Origin: JAGVSR01 sp963708775 | Lineage (GTDB): Bacteria > Pseudomonadota > Alphaproteobacteria > Rhizobiales > Hyphomicrobiaceae | Length of the DNA stretch: 64,000 bases | Direction: 5' to 3' | NCBI GenBank assembly: GCA_963708775.1 | Contig: CAVPTI010000010.1 | Span: 434,001-498,000 of the forward strand | Part shown: piece by piece, positions 46,533 through 55,983 of the stretch | Layout: every line of letters begins with the position of its first letter | How positions within the stretch are numbered: the first letter of the stretch is position 1 | Made by a program: the position numbers and the translations under genes | Notes under the pieces: generated by a model | Database searches by the model: none | What the model was told of the DNA's origin: nothing | The model's input: only the letters and a program-made list of their open reading frames with translations

Positions 46533-47747
46533 TCAGGCGGTGCGTGCCGCGGCAAGCCCACGCGCCACATCCGCGATGAGATCGTTGGCGTTTTCAAGCC
46601 CAACCGACAGTCGCAGCATCCCGTCGCCAATGCCCAGTTCAGCGCGCGCTGCTGGCCCGATCTTGTAATGGGTCGTCGTGGGCGGGTGCGTAATCAGGCT
46701 CTTCGAGTCACCGAGATTGTTGGAGATTTTGATGAGCCGCAGCGCGTTCTGGAACCGGAAGGCCGCCTCCTTGCCGCCTTCGAGCTCCAACGCGATCATC
46801 TGACCGCCGCCCGTCATCTGCTTGGCCACGATTGCCGCCTGCGGGTGATCCGCACGGCCGCAATAAATGACCCTGGCGACCCCCGGCTTGCCGGCGAGAT
46901 AATCCGCCACTGTGGCCGCGTTCTCACACTGCGCCGCAATCCGAATGGGCATCGTCTCCAGGCTCTTCAGCATCACCCAGGCATTGAATGGGCTGAGCGA
47001 CGGGCCCGTCTGCCGGAAGTAATCCTGCAGATGGTCCGTCAAGAACTTGTCCGAACACAAGACGGCACCGCCCAGGCACCGTCCCTGCCCGTCGATGTGC
47101 TTGGTCGCCGAATAGATAACGACATCCGCGCCATGCTGGAGCGGCCGCTGCAGCATCGGTGTCGCAAAGACGTTGTCGACCATGACGAGCGCGCCGATTT
47201 CCTTGGCGATCTTCGACACCGCCGCGATGTCGACGAGGTCGAGCGTAGGGTTGGCGGGCGTCTCGAAGAAGAACGCCTTGGTGTTCGGCCGCACTGCCAT
47301 ACGCCATTCATTGATGTCACGGCCGTCGATGAGTGTGGGCGTGATGCCGAACCGGGGGCACAGCGTCTCCACGATGTAGCGACATGAACCGAACATGGCC
47401 CGCGCGGCCACGACATGATCGCCCGCTCGCAGATACGACATCAGCGCGGCGTTGACGGCCGCCATCCCCGTTGCCATGACGCGACACGCTTCAGCGCCCT
47501 CGAAAATGCGGAGCCGTTCCTCGAGCATCGAAACGGTCGGGTTCGCGAACCGCGAATACTGAAAGCCCGGATCCTCGTTCTTGAACCGCGCCTCGGCCTG
47601 CTCCGCGCACGTGTAGACGAAGCCTTGGGTCAGGAAGATCGCTTCCGATGTCTCGCCGAATTGCGATCTCAGCGTGCCCCCGTGGACCAACTGCGTTTCC
47701 GGCGCCCACTCTGCCGCGATTTCGGCGTCCGTCTTGGATACGGTCAT
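46533..47747 (-). CDS. metZ: O-succinylhomoserine sulfhydrylase
   Basis: PLP enzyme that forms homocysteine from O-succinylhomoserine and sulfide in methionine synthesis. ATG 47747 (MTVSKTDAE) gives 404 residues; the longer frame to 47786 runs into the leader. Motifs: RFANPTVSMLEERL, MATGMAAVNAAL, TPANPTLDLVDIA and the PLP lysine in VIYSATKHIDGQGRCLGG. A SAM-II riboswitch lies upstream, so synthesis should fall when S-adenosylmethionine is high. apaG and argE follow. Confidence 0.93.
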   Translation of the reverse strand: MTVSKTDAEIAAEWAPETQLVHGGTLRSQFGETSEAIFLTQGFVYTCAEQAEARFKNEDPGFQYSRFANPTVSMLEERLRIFEGAEACRVMATGMAAVNAALMSYLRAGDHVVAARAMFGSCRYIVETLCPRFGITPTLIDGRDINEWRMAVRPNTKAFFFETPANPTLDLVDIAAVSKIAKEIGALVMVDNVFATPMLQRPLQHGADVVIYSATKHIDGQGRCLGGAVLCSDKFLTDHLQDYFRQTGPSLSPFNAWVMLKSLETMPIRIAAQCENAATVADYLAGKPGVARVIYCGRADHPQAAIVAKQMTGGGQMIALELEGGKEAAFRFQNALRLIKISNNLGDSKSLITHPPTTTHYKIGPAARAELGIGDGMLRLSVGLENANDLIADVARGLAAARTA

Positions 47748-47789
47748 GTCCGTCTGCTCCCCGGCGGTCGCGTCGCCACGCCGCACAAC

Positions 47790-47853
47790 AAAAAACCCGG
47801 TACCCCTGCGGCACGCCCCTTCACTAAGGAGCCGTGCGCCGGGAATTCCGGGT
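47790..47853 (-). terminator. Probable attenuator terminator in the metZ leader
   Basis: On the minus strand ACCCGG...CCC can pair with GGGG...CCGGGT, followed at once by six T. It lies between the SAM-II aptamer and the metZ start, where a riboswitch expression platform is expected. The stem contains a long internal region with further pairing, so the exact fold is uncertain. Confidence 0.55.
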
Positions 47854-47861
47854 GCGCGCGG

Positions 47862-47917
47862 CCATTTAGCGAGTTGTTTTACGTGGCTGCAAGCCGGCCG
47901 GCCAAATCACCACGACG
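47862..47917 (-). promoter_or_regulatory. SAM-II riboswitch aptamer
   Basis: Read on the minus strand, the leader contains CGTGGTGATTTGGCCGG, GGCTTGCAGCCACGT and, eleven bases later, CGCTAAA. These are the conserved blocks of the SAM-II (metA) class: GGTGATTTG, TTGCAGCCACG and the pseudoknot strand GCTAAA. Spacing and order fit. It lies about 115 bases before metZ, the classic place for this alphaproteobacterial element. Confidence 0.93.
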
Positions 47918-47999
47918 ATCGGCCGGGGAATACCGCCCCCTCCCCTTGGCGTCAAGCACACCATGCTTTAGAGCCCAGGGAGGAGCAGTGGGGAGCCTC

Positions 48000-49139
48000 A
48001 TGGCAAAGAAGACCGCAGTTCGGGCCAAGACATCGCGATCTCGCCCTCTGGGCGTCGCGGTATCGAACGGCATTCTGCCCGCCCAGGCCATCCGTGCTCT
48101 GATCTCGGGCGGCGCGCTGAAGCTCTCGGAGCCCTTGGCCGCCGGCCAGCTCCAGCCGGCCAGCGTCGATCTGCGTCTGGGCCGCGAAGCCTATCGTGTC
48201 CGCGCCAGCTTCTTGCCGGGCCCCGGATCGAAGGTGACCGAAAAGCTCGCCGACCTGAAGCTGCACACGATCGACCTGACCAAAGGCGCCGTTCTCGAAA
48301 CCGGCTGCGTCTACATCGTGCCGCTGCTCGAAAGCCTCAGCCTCCCCGACACCATTTCGGCATCGGCCAACCCAAAAAGCTCCACGGGCCGCCTGGATGT
48401 CTTCACCCGCGTCATCGCCGATGGCGTGACCGCATTTGACCAGATCCCCACCGGGTACAAAGGCCCGCTCTACGCCGAGATCTGCCCGCAGACCTTTCCA
48501 ATTCTCGCCCGCACCGGCTCGAAGCTAAGCCAGCTGCGCTTTCGCGTCGGCAACCCTCGGGAAGACGACAAGAGCCTCGCCCGCCTCCACAAGGAGCTGA
48601 CGCTCGTCTCCGGTGGTGCCACCGATATCAGCGACGGCATCGCTCTCTCCGTTGATCTGGTCGGGGGTATCTCAGGCCTTGTCGGCTACCGCGCCAAGCG
48701 GCATACGGGCGTCGTAGATGTCGATGCCCCCAAGAGCTGCGCCATCTCCGACTTTTGGGAAGAGATCAATTCCCGCGGCGCCCGACGCCTGATCCTCGAT
48801 CCGGACCAATTCTACATATTGGCCTCGAAGGAAGCCGTTCACATTCCGCCGACCCATGCGGCCGAGATGATGCCCTTCAACCCGCTGGTTGGCGAATTCC
48901 GCGTGCATTATGCGGGTTTCATGGATCCCGGTTTCGGCCACGAGCCTGCCGGCGGACACGGCTCCCGCGTCGTTTTGGAAGTCCGCTCGCACAAAGTTCC
49001 GTTCATTCTCGAAGACGGGCAGATCATTGGGCGCCTGATTTACGAGCGCATGGTCGAAGTGCCGGAAATGCTTTACGGACGCGATCTCGGCTCCAACTAC
49101 CAGGCCCAGGGCCTCAAGCTCTCCAAACACTTCCGCTGA
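48000..49139 (+). CDS. dcd: dCTP deaminase, long alphaproteobacterial form
   Basis: Deaminates dCTP to dUTP for thymidylate synthesis. The 379-residue protein has two tandem dUTPase-like halves: GQLQPASVDLRLGREAYRV with SASANPKSSTGRLDVFTRV in the first, and DPDQFYILASKEAVHIPP with GSRVVLEVRSHKVPFILEDG in the second. The length is about twice that of the enterobacterial enzyme and is typical of the rhizobial group. ATG 48000 follows a GGAG; an upstream frame is an unlikely extension. It is divergent from metZ. Confidence 0.88.
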   Translation: MAKKTAVRAKTSRSRPLGVAVSNGILPAQAIRALISGGALKLSEPLAAGQLQPASVDLRLGREAYRVRASFLPGPGSKVTEKLADLKLHTIDLTKGAVLETGCVYIVPLLESLSLPDTISASANPKSSTGRLDVFTRVIADGVTAFDQIPTGYKGPLYAEICPQTFPILARTGSKLSQLRFRVGNPREDDKSLARLHKELTLVSGGATDISDGIALSVDLVGGISGLVGYRAKRHTGVVDVDAPKSCAISDFWEEINSRGARRLILDPDQFYILASKEAVHIPPTHAAEMMPFNPLVGEFRVHYAGFMDPGFGHEPAGGHGSRVVLEVRSHKVPFILEDGQIIGRLIYERMVEVPEMLYGRDLGSNYQAQGLKLSKHFR

Positions 49140-49186
49140 CACACCAGCCGGTCCGCTGGTTTACCTCCGATTAACCAAAATCAGGC

Positions 49187-49726
49187 ATGTTCGTGAGCGT
49201 CGCGTTCTGTTCGTGGAGTTTTTGCGTGCTCGATTATCCGGTTCTCCTGCTGTTCCCTGCAGCGTTGGCGTACGCCGCGGTGATGGACGTCTTCACGATG
49301 ACCATCCCCAACCGGATCTCGCTGGCCATGCTTGCCATGTTCCCGGTTGCCGCCCTGCTGGCCGGCCTATCCATGCATGCTGCGTTGATGCATCTGGCCG
49401 CCTTCGCGGTCGTCCTCGCTTTCGGCATCGCGCTCTTCGCACTTAACCTGCTGGGTGGCGGCGATGCCAAGCTCCTCGCCGTCAGCGCCCTCTGGGTCGG
49501 ATACGATCAACTCATCCCCTTCATCGCGTACGTCACCGTGGCAGGTGGCGCTCTCGCCGTCACGTTCCTGGCCGTCCGCAGCATACCCGCCGGCGCCTTC
49601 CAACTTCCCGAATGGGCCGCCCGCTTGCACAAGTCCGGCAACGGCATTCCGTACGGCTTGGCGATTTGTGCAGGCGGTCTTGTCGTCTATCCCAAGACCG
49701 CCCTATTCAAGCTGCTGATCGTTTGA
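49187..49726 (+). CDS. cpaA: Prepilin peptidase CpaA (A24 family)
   Basis: Membrane aspartic protease that cleaves Flp-type prepilin leaders. The protein has five to six helices. The two catalytic aspartates are in AAVMDVFTMTIPNRIS and LNLLGGGDAKLLA. Length is about 170 residues. A GTG at 49226 (reading MLDYPVLLLFP) is an alternative start that removes a poorly conserved leader. First gene of the Tad/Cpa run; no pilin gene is seen beside it. Confidence 0.9.
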   Translation: MFVSVAFCSWSFCVLDYPVLLLFPAALAYAAVMDVFTMTIPNRISLAMLAMFPVAALLAGLSMHAALMHLAAFAVVLAFGIALFALNLLGGGDAKLLAVSALWVGYDQLIPFIAYVTVAGGALAVTFLAVRSIPAGAFQLPEWAARLHKSGNGIPYGLAICAGGLVVYPKTALFKLLIV

Positions 49727-49896
49727 TCCGGCGCACCAACAAAAATCATCGTTTTCAAGGTGCCTTATTCTGCGGGGGTAGCGGGCGCGTCGATTTACGA
49801 CGGCAATTAACCTCGCATTGACGAATGTCGCGCAAAACTAAGTCCGACGTCGGGAAGAGGGGGTCTTTCCGGCGCATAGGGACGCAGAGTCGCGCA

Positions 49897-50703
49897 ATGA
49901 AACGAGCTCAGTTCATAGGCATTTCGATCGCGGGCGTCTCGGCGCTCCTGGCCTTCGTTCTGGTCAAAGGGGTGCTGAACAAGCCGACGGAAGAGAAGCG
50001 GGTCGAGGTCAAGATCAACTCGGTCCAAGTCCTGGTAGCCGGTGCCGATATCGGTCTCGGACAGGTGACGAACGAAGGCAGCTTCCGCTGGCAGGAATGG
50101 CCTGCCGATGCCGCCAAAGGCTTCATTACCGACAAATCCAATCGCGAAGCGATGCGCCAGCTCTCGGGCGCTATTGCGCGCGCACCGATACTTGCCGGCG
50201 AGCCCATCACCCCCGCCAAACTCGTGAAGGCAGGGCAGGGCGGCGTGTTGGCTGCCATCCTCCCCGCGGGCATGCGCGCCGTCTCTACGCGTATCAAGGA
50301 AGAAACAGCCGTCGGTCGCCTGATCCTTCCCAACGACCACGTTGACGTCATTCTGATTCGCCGCCTGCGCGGCAAGACCGGTGGCGACGACTTCGTCAGC
50401 GACACCCTGTTCACGAATGTCCGCGTCCTTGCCCTCGGTCAGCAGATCGAAACCAAAGAAGGCAAGAAGTCAGCCGAAGGCGCGGCGAATACAGCCACTC
50501 TCGAACTCACACCCCGCCAAGCCGAAATGCTCCTGCTCGCCAACTCGCTGGGCGAAATCAGTCTCGCTCTGCGCTCCATCGCCGACCTGGACCCGTCCAA
50601 CAAGGGTCCGGGCATCGGCGAGGCACTCAATAAACCCAAAGACGGAAACGCCATCCGGGTCCTGCGTTACGGCGTCAGATCACGAGCCATGGGCGTGAAC
50701 TGA
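49897..50703 (+). CDS. cpaB: Flp pilus assembly protein CpaB (RcpC)
   Basis: Periplasmic, membrane-anchored protein of the Tad secretion channel. ATG 49897 (MKRAQFIGISIAGVSALLAF) begins a clean anchor. The SAF-like domain shows VLVAGADIGLGQVTNEGSFRW, followed by PAGMRAVSTRIKEETAVGRL and LPNDHVDVILI. 268 residues. The longer frame from 49825 lacks conservation. It is followed by cpaC 41 bases later. Confidence 0.9.
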   Translation: MKRAQFIGISIAGVSALLAFVLVKGVLNKPTEEKRVEVKINSVQVLVAGADIGLGQVTNEGSFRWQEWPADAAKGFITDKSNREAMRQLSGAIARAPILAGEPITPAKLVKAGQGGVLAAILPAGMRAVSTRIKEETAVGRLILPNDHVDVILIRRLRGKTGGDDFVSDTLFTNVRVLALGQQIETKEGKKSAEGAANTATLELTPRQAEMLLLANSLGEISLALRSIADLDPSNKGPGIGEALNKPKDGNAIRVLRYGVRSRAMGVN

Positions 50704-50743
50704 TCTGATTGATTTTGCAAGCTCGTCGGAAGGCAGACATACG

Positions 50744-52387
50744 ATGTTGAATTTGGTGATTAGACGGCTTGCGTCCGTCATTGCGATGGTGGTCACCGCC
50801 GCAGCGTTGAGCCCCGCGCTCGCAGGCGATGACGTGGGCGGCCATCTCGACAAGAGCCTCACGGGTTTGAAGGCCGGTCAGCACGAATCGCTGATCCGTT
50901 TGACGGAAGCGGACGCCGGCAAGCGTCGCACGGTGTATCTGGGCCTAGGCAAGTCGACGATGATCGAAATGCCCCGTCCCGCCCGCGACATCATCATGTC
51001 GAACCCGCAGGCCGTCGACGCGGTGGTGCAGACCTCCAACCGCATTTTCCTCATGGCCAAGGGCTTCGGAGAATCAAACGCCTTCATCTTCGATGAGAAT
51101 GGCGACCAGTTCGCAACACTCGAAATCTACGTCAAGCGCGAGACCGCTGATCTTGATGCATTGCTGGCACGCCTCATCCCGGGCTCCGAGATCACCGCCG
51201 AAGTCTTGAACAACACGATCATTCTGACCGGCACGGTCCGCACTCCGGTGGACTCCAATCGCGCGGGACAGATCGCCCGCCAGTTCATCACGGCACAGTA
51301 TCAGTTCAAAACCGCGTCCACCGCCGATGGTGTGACGTTGCAGAACCAGCAGCAGGGTGGACAGGGGTTTGCCAATCCCCTTGAGAGCAATGTGATCAAT
51401 ATGCTTGCCGTGGGCGGCGAAGAGCAGGTCATGCTCAAGGTCACTGTCGCGGAAGTCCAGCGCACGCTTCTCAAGCAGTTTGGTATCAACATCGGCGCCA
51501 CGATCAACGCCGGCAACTTTGCGACCTCTCTCCTGACGGCAAACGCACTGCCGCTGACGACCGCCGCTGGCCTGGGAAGCCTGCCAGTTCCAGGCATTCA
51601 GACTGTCGGCAACAACACTGGCATTGCTCGGCAACTACAACCCCGGACAAACCCTGGCGGTCTGGGCGACCCCTTCGGCAACTCGGGCATCGCGGGCGGC
51701 TGGAGTAACGGGGACGCGCGGGTGACGCACGCAATCCGAGCTCTCGAACGCGCCGGCCTGATGCGCACGCTCGCCGAACCGACGCTGACCGCTATTTCGG
51801 GCGAAGCTGCTAAATTCCTCGCCGGTGGTGAATTCCCGATTCCCGTAGCGGACGGTCAGGGCGGCATCACTGTTACGTTCAAAGAGTTCGGTGTCGGCGT
51901 GTCCTTCACGCCGACCGTCATGTCGGAAGGCCGCATCAGCCTGAAGATCGAAACCGAGGTCAGCGAACTTTCCACGGCTGGCTCGGTAACACTCGGCGGT
52001 CTCTCGATCCCCGCACTCACCAAGCGCGAAGCCCAGTCGACGGTCGAAATGCCCTCCGGCGGATCGCTCGCTCTTGCCGGCCTCATCTCTGACGATGTGC
52101 GCCAGAACATAGACGGTCTTCCAGGCCTTAAGGACCTGCCGGTCTTAGGCACGCTCTTTCGCAGCCGCGACTACATCAAGGAAGAAACCGAACTCGTCGT
52201 CATCGTCACGCCCTACCTCGTCAAGCCTGTGGCGCGCCAGCAGCTTGGCGCTCCAAGCGACGGCCTTGCCGCAGCGACCGATTTGAAGGGCATTTTCCTC
52301 GGCCACTTGAACCGTATCTACGGACACGACCCGGCAGCGCAGCCGGTCGGCGATCTCAAGGGCGATTACGGCTTCATCGTCGAATGA
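50744..52387 (+). CDS. cpaC: Tad pilus secretin CpaC (RcpA)
   Basis: Outer-membrane secretin pore of the Tad system. The 547-residue protein has a signal peptide (VVTAAALSPALAG), an N-terminal pilus-assembly domain (LGLGKSTMIEMPRPARDIIM), a BON-like region (GSEITAEVLNNTIILTGTV) and the secretin core (LRTLAEPTLTAISGEAAKF, then LVVIVTPYLVKPV). Its stop overlaps the start of cpaD (ATGA). Confidence 0.93.
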   Translation: MLNLVIRRLASVIAMVVTAAALSPALAGDDVGGHLDKSLTGLKAGQHESLIRLTEADAGKRRTVYLGLGKSTMIEMPRPARDIIMSNPQAVDAVVQTSNRIFLMAKGFGESNAFIFDENGDQFATLEIYVKRETADLDALLARLIPGSEITAEVLNNTIILTGTVRTPVDSNRAGQIARQFITAQYQFKTASTADGVTLQNQQQGGQGFANPLESNVINMLAVGGEEQVMLKVTVAEVQRTLLKQFGINIGATINAGNFATSLLTANALPLTTAAGLGSLPVPGIQTVGNNTGIARQLQPRTNPGGLGDPFGNSGIAGGWSNGDARVTHAIRALERAGLMRTLAEPTLTAISGEAAKFLAGGEFPIPVADGQGGITVTFKEFGVGVSFTPTVMSEGRISLKIETEVSELSTAGSVTLGGLSIPALTKREAQSTVEMPSGGSLALAGLISDDVRQNIDGLPGLKDLPVLGTLFRSRDYIKEETELVVIVTPYLVKPVARQQLGAPSDGLAAATDLKGIFLGHLNRIYGHDPAAQPVGDLKGDYGFIVE

Positions 52388-53163
52388 CGGCACAGGTTGG
52401 AGACCACACCATGACCATCGGAACTTCGCAGTCCCGCCCTGTCCGCGAGCCGCGCCACGCCAGTACCGCTGCCACGTCGGTTCGGCTTGCGCTGGCCGCC
52501 ACTCTCGCGCTGACGCTCGCCGGTTGCAAAACTCTCGAAGAGGGTACGCGCGTCGCCGGTTGGGAATTGACCGATCCACTGCAGCGTCATCCCATCCTGG
52601 TGTCGCAGACGCCCGAAACGCTCAACATCGCTGTTCCCCGCGGCGCTAACGGTCTTTCACCGTCGCAACGATCCGATGTTCTAGGCTTTAGCCATCAGGC
52701 TCGCGCCAGCGACGCCGGCAACAGCCGCCTGGTCATTGCCGCTCCGAGTGGCTCGTCCAATGAAACCGCCGCAATCACAGCCGTCCACGAGATCGGCGCA
52801 CTGCTGAGAGAGAATGGCTACACGGAAGCCGACATCAACATCGAGCCATTCGATGCGGCTGGCGCGTCAAGCCCGCCCGTGAAGCTGTCTTTCCTGCGCT
52901 TCGTCGCGGAGGGCCCCGAGTGCGGCAACTTCCAAACCAATCTGGCGCGCGATCCCCGCAACCTGCCTGCGCCGAACTTGGGCTGCGCGAGCCAGAAAAA
53001 TCTTGCAGCGATGGTGGTCAATCCCGCTGACCTGCTCGGCCCGCGCACTATGGATGCCCGGCCATCGGAACGTCGTTCTGTGACTTGGGACAAGTACATC
53101 AAGGGTCAAGCGAGCGGCGCCCAGAAGAGCCAAGACGAAAAAGTCGATACCGGCGGCGAGTGA
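52384..53163 (+). CDS. cpaD: Pilus assembly lipoprotein CpaD
   Basis: A 259-residue lipoprotein: hydrophobic LALAATLALTLAGCKTLEEG with the lipid-bearing cysteine. The body has DPLQRHPILVSQTPETLNI and GPECGNFQTNLARDPRNLPA, then LGCASQKNLAAMVVNPADLL, the typical CpaD signature. It is thought to support secretin placement. The start overlaps cpaC; an ATG nine codons in is also possible. Confidence 0.9.
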   Translation: MTAQVGDHTMTIGTSQSRPVREPRHASTAATSVRLALAATLALTLAGCKTLEEGTRVAGWELTDPLQRHPILVSQTPETLNIAVPRGANGLSPSQRSDVLGFSHQARASDAGNSRLVIAAPSGSSNETAAITAVHEIGALLRENGYTEADINIEPFDAAGASSPPVKLSFLRFVAEGPECGNFQTNLARDPRNLPAPNLGCASQKNLAAMVVNPADLLGPRTMDARPSERRSVTWDKYIKGQASGAQKSQDEKVDTGGE

Positions 53164-53181
53164 TAACGAGGTTTTCGTAAC

Positions 53182-54492
53182 ATGATCAGACAGACAAGCA
53201 CCAATCTGGCGGCAACGGAAACGAGCGCCGATCGTCTCGAGCTTGACTTCGCCGTCGAAGAATCCAGCCAGGCGAGCCTTGAGCGTGCCCGTCCAATTCC
53301 GCGCATCTCGATCCAGGCCTTCTGCGAAAACAATCACATGGCCGGCGTGGTCCAGGATGCGTCGGAAGACCGCCGCCTGAGCAAGGCGCACGTCAGCGTG
53401 CATATGGGCGGCGCGACGGCCGCCGTGCAGCACTACCAGGAAAGCCCAACACCGAACCTGATTGTTGTGGAAAGCTCACTGCCGCGGCAGCAGCTGATCG
53501 GCGAATTGGACCGCCTCGCCGAATGCTGTGATCCCGGCACCAAAGTTGTGATCATCGGCCATGTCAACGATGTCGTCCTCTACCGTGAACTGCTCAAGCG
53601 CGGCGTAAGCGAGTATCTCGTCGCACCGATCACCGCGGCGCAGCTCATGGAGAGCCTGTCCAATCTTTATAATGACCCGGAAGCCGATCCCGTGGGTCAC
53701 GTTTATGCATTCATCGGCGCCAAGGGTGGCGTCGGATCATCAACTGTTTGCCACAACACGGCTTGGACACTGTCCGAGGCATTGAAGTCGAACGTTATCA
53801 TCGCTGATCTTGATCTCGCCTTCGGGACGACGGGCCTCGACTTCAACCAGGACCCGGTTCAGGGCATCGCCGATGCTTTGGCAACGCCGGAGCGCCTGGA
53901 CGAAGTGCTGCTCGATCGCCTGTTGACGAAATGCTCGGAGCACCTGTCCATCTTCGCGGCTCCGGTGGTGCTCGACCGCGATTACGAGATCACACCCGAC
54001 GGCTGCGACATGGTCATCGATGTGGCCCGCCAGAATGTGCCCTACGTCGTTGTCGACCTGCCGCATGGTTGGTCGGCCTGGACCAAGCGCGTTCTGCTGC
54101 AGGCGGACGAGGTCGTCATCACAGCGGCTCCCGATCTCGCCAACCTTCGCAACGCCAAGAACATCGTCGAGCTTTTGAAGCAGTCGCGCAAAAACGATCA
54201 GTCTCCGCAGCTCGTCCTCAACATGGCCAACATGCCCAAGCGCCCTGAGATCGGGTTGAAAGAATTCGAGGAGGCGCTCGGGATTAAGGCGCTCGCCGTC
54301 ATCGATTTCGATCCGGAGACCTTCGGGCAGGCTTCCAACAACGGTCAGATGATCGAAGAGTTGAGCAACCGTGCCAAGGCGGCCCCGACCTTTCGCGAAA
54401 TCGCGATGACGCTCGCGCACCGCAAGGAAGTGAAGGTCGAAAAGAAATCCGCCCTCGCTCCCCTTCTCGAGAAGCTGAAACTGAAGCGCTAA
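53182..54492 (+). CDS. cpaE: Pilus assembly protein CpaE (TadZ), MinD-like ATPase
   Basis: A 436-residue protein. The N-terminal receiver-like domain covers residues 50-160 (VVIIGHVNDVVLYRELLKRG) and the C-terminal ParA/MinD ATPase has the deviant Walker A AFIGAKGGVGSSTVCHNTA, plus LDLAFGTTGLDF. It localises the Tad machine to the pole in related bacteria. It lies between cpaD and cpaF with short gaps. Confidence 0.93.
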   Translation: MIRQTSTNLAATETSADRLELDFAVEESSQASLERARPIPRISIQAFCENNHMAGVVQDASEDRRLSKAHVSVHMGGATAAVQHYQESPTPNLIVVESSLPRQQLIGELDRLAECCDPGTKVVIIGHVNDVVLYRELLKRGVSEYLVAPITAAQLMESLSNLYNDPEADPVGHVYAFIGAKGGVGSSTVCHNTAWTLSEALKSNVIIADLDLAFGTTGLDFNQDPVQGIADALATPERLDEVLLDRLLTKCSEHLSIFAAPVVLDRDYEITPDGCDMVIDVARQNVPYVVVDLPHGWSAWTKRVLLQADEVVITAAPDLANLRNAKNIVELLKQSRKNDQSPQLVLNMANMPKRPEIGLKEFEEALGIKALAVIDFDPETFGQASNNGQMIEELSNRAKAAPTFREIAMTLAHRKEVKVEKKSALAPLLEKLKLKR

Positions 54493-54504
54493 GGATAAAC
54501 ACGC

Positions 54505-55983
54505 ATGTTCGGCAGGCGTTCGACAGAAGGCGCACAACCACCGCGCCGCATCGCTCCTCAGAATCAACCGGCTGCCAATTCGGCCGCGGCCGCGCAGCCG
54601 CGCGCCGCGGAAGCCCCAGCACCCGTGGCGCGTGCGGTTCCCGAGCCGTCCGAGCCGCAGCGCCGGCACTCGGAAGAGTATTACGACGTCAAAACGACGG
54701 TGTTCAACGCGCTGATCGACACTATCGATCTGACCCAGCTCGCTAAGCTAGATGCCGCCGCTGCGCGCGAAGAGATCCGCGACATCGTCAGCGAGATTAT
54801 TCAAGTCAAGAACGTCGTGATGTCGATCGCCGAGCAGGAAGAGCTGCTCGAGGACATCTGTAACGACGTGCTGGGCTATGGTCCGCTCGAGCCCCTTCTC
54901 GCCCGCGATGACATCGCGGACATCATGGTCAACGGCGCTGCGACCACGTTCATCGAAGTCAGTGGCAAGGTGCAAAAGACCTCGGTTCGCTTCGCCGATA
55001 ACCAGCAGCTGATGAACATCTGTCAGCGCATCGTCAGCCAGGTCGGCCGCCGCGTTGATGAATCGAGCCCGATCTGCGACGCTCGTCTTCCCGACGGGTC
55101 ACGCGTCAACGTCATCGCTCCACCGCTGGCCATCGATGGACCCGCACTGACCATTCGTAAGTTCAAGAAGGATCGCCTCCGTCTCGACAATCTCGTCAAG
55201 TTCGGCTCCATCACGCCGGCCGGCAAGACGATCCTTGAGATTATCGGCCGGGTCCGCTGCAACGTTCTGATCTCCGGCGGTACCGGTTCGGGCAAGACGA
55301 CGCTGCTCAATTGTATGACCGGTTGCGTCGATCATGACGAACGGATCATCACCTGCGAGGACTCGGCCGAACTTCAGCTCCAGCAGCCGCACGTGGTCCG
55401 CCTTGAAACCCGCCCGCCCAACCTCGAGGGCGAGGGCGAGATCACCATGCGCGACCTCGTCAAAAACTGTCTTCGTATGCGTCCCGAACGGATCATCGTC
55501 GGCGAAGTCCGCGGCCCGGAAGCTTTCGACCTTCTGCAGGCGATGAATACGGGCCACGACGGCTCGATGGGCACGCTCCACGCCAACAGCCCGCGCGAAG
55601 CTATCAGCCGTTTGGAATCGATGATCATGATGGGCGGCTACGCGCTGCCGGTTAAGACCATCCGTGAAATGATTTGCGGCTCCATCGATGTCATCGTCCA
55701 GGCCTCGCGCCTGCGCGACGGCTCGCGCAAGATCACGCACATCACCGAAGTCCTCGGCATGGAAGAAGAGACGGTTACCCTCCAAAACCTGCTCGTCTAT
55801 GAAGTGACCGGCGAGGACGCCAATGGCAAGCTCGTCGGGCGCCACCGGTCGACAGGTATCGCACGCCCGCGGTTCTGGGACCGTGCCGAGTACTACAAGG
55901 AAGAAGGCCGTCTCGCCTCGGCGCTCGCCTCGGCCGAAGTGCTCGACAGCAATGGCAATCCACTCGGTGAATCCCATGGCTGA
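54505..55983 (+). CDS. cpaF: Tad secretion ATPase CpaF (TadA)
   Basis: A 492-residue hexameric secretion ATPase powering pilin export. Walker A is in CNVLISGGTGSGKTTLLN; the Asp box and Walker B are in VRLETRPPNLEGEGEITMR and PERIIVGEVRGPEAFDLLQ; the His box is MGTLHANSPREAISRLE. An alanine/proline-rich linker fills the first 50 residues. It overlaps tadB by eight bases. Confidence 0.96.
   Translation: MFGRRSTEGAQPPRRIAPQNQPAANSAAAAQPRAAEAPAPVARAVPEPSEPQRRHSEEYYDVKTTVFNALIDTIDLTQLAKLDAAAAREEIRDIVSEIIQVKNVVMSIAEQEELLEDICNDVLGYGPLEPLLARDDIADIMVNGAATTFIEVSGKVQKTSVRFADNQQLMNICQRIVSQVGRRVDESSPICDARLPDGSRVNVIAPPLAIDGPALTIRKFKKDRLRLDNLVKFGSITPAGKTILEIIGRVRCNVLISGGTGSGKTTLLNCMTGCVDHDERIITCEDSAELQLQQPHVVRLETRPPNLEGEGEITMRDLVKNCLRMRPERIIVGEVRGPEAFDLLQAMNTGHDGSMGTLHANSPREAISRLESMIMMGGYALPVKTIREMICGSIDVIVQASRLRDGSRKITHITEVLGMEEETVTLQNLLVYEVTGEDANGKLVGRHRSTGIARPRFWDRAEYYKEEGRLASALASAEVLDSNGNPLGESHG

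Noticed and set aside
46395..47387. 330-codon plus-strand frame opposite metZ and apaG
   Set aside because: Antisense shadow of well-recognised genes.
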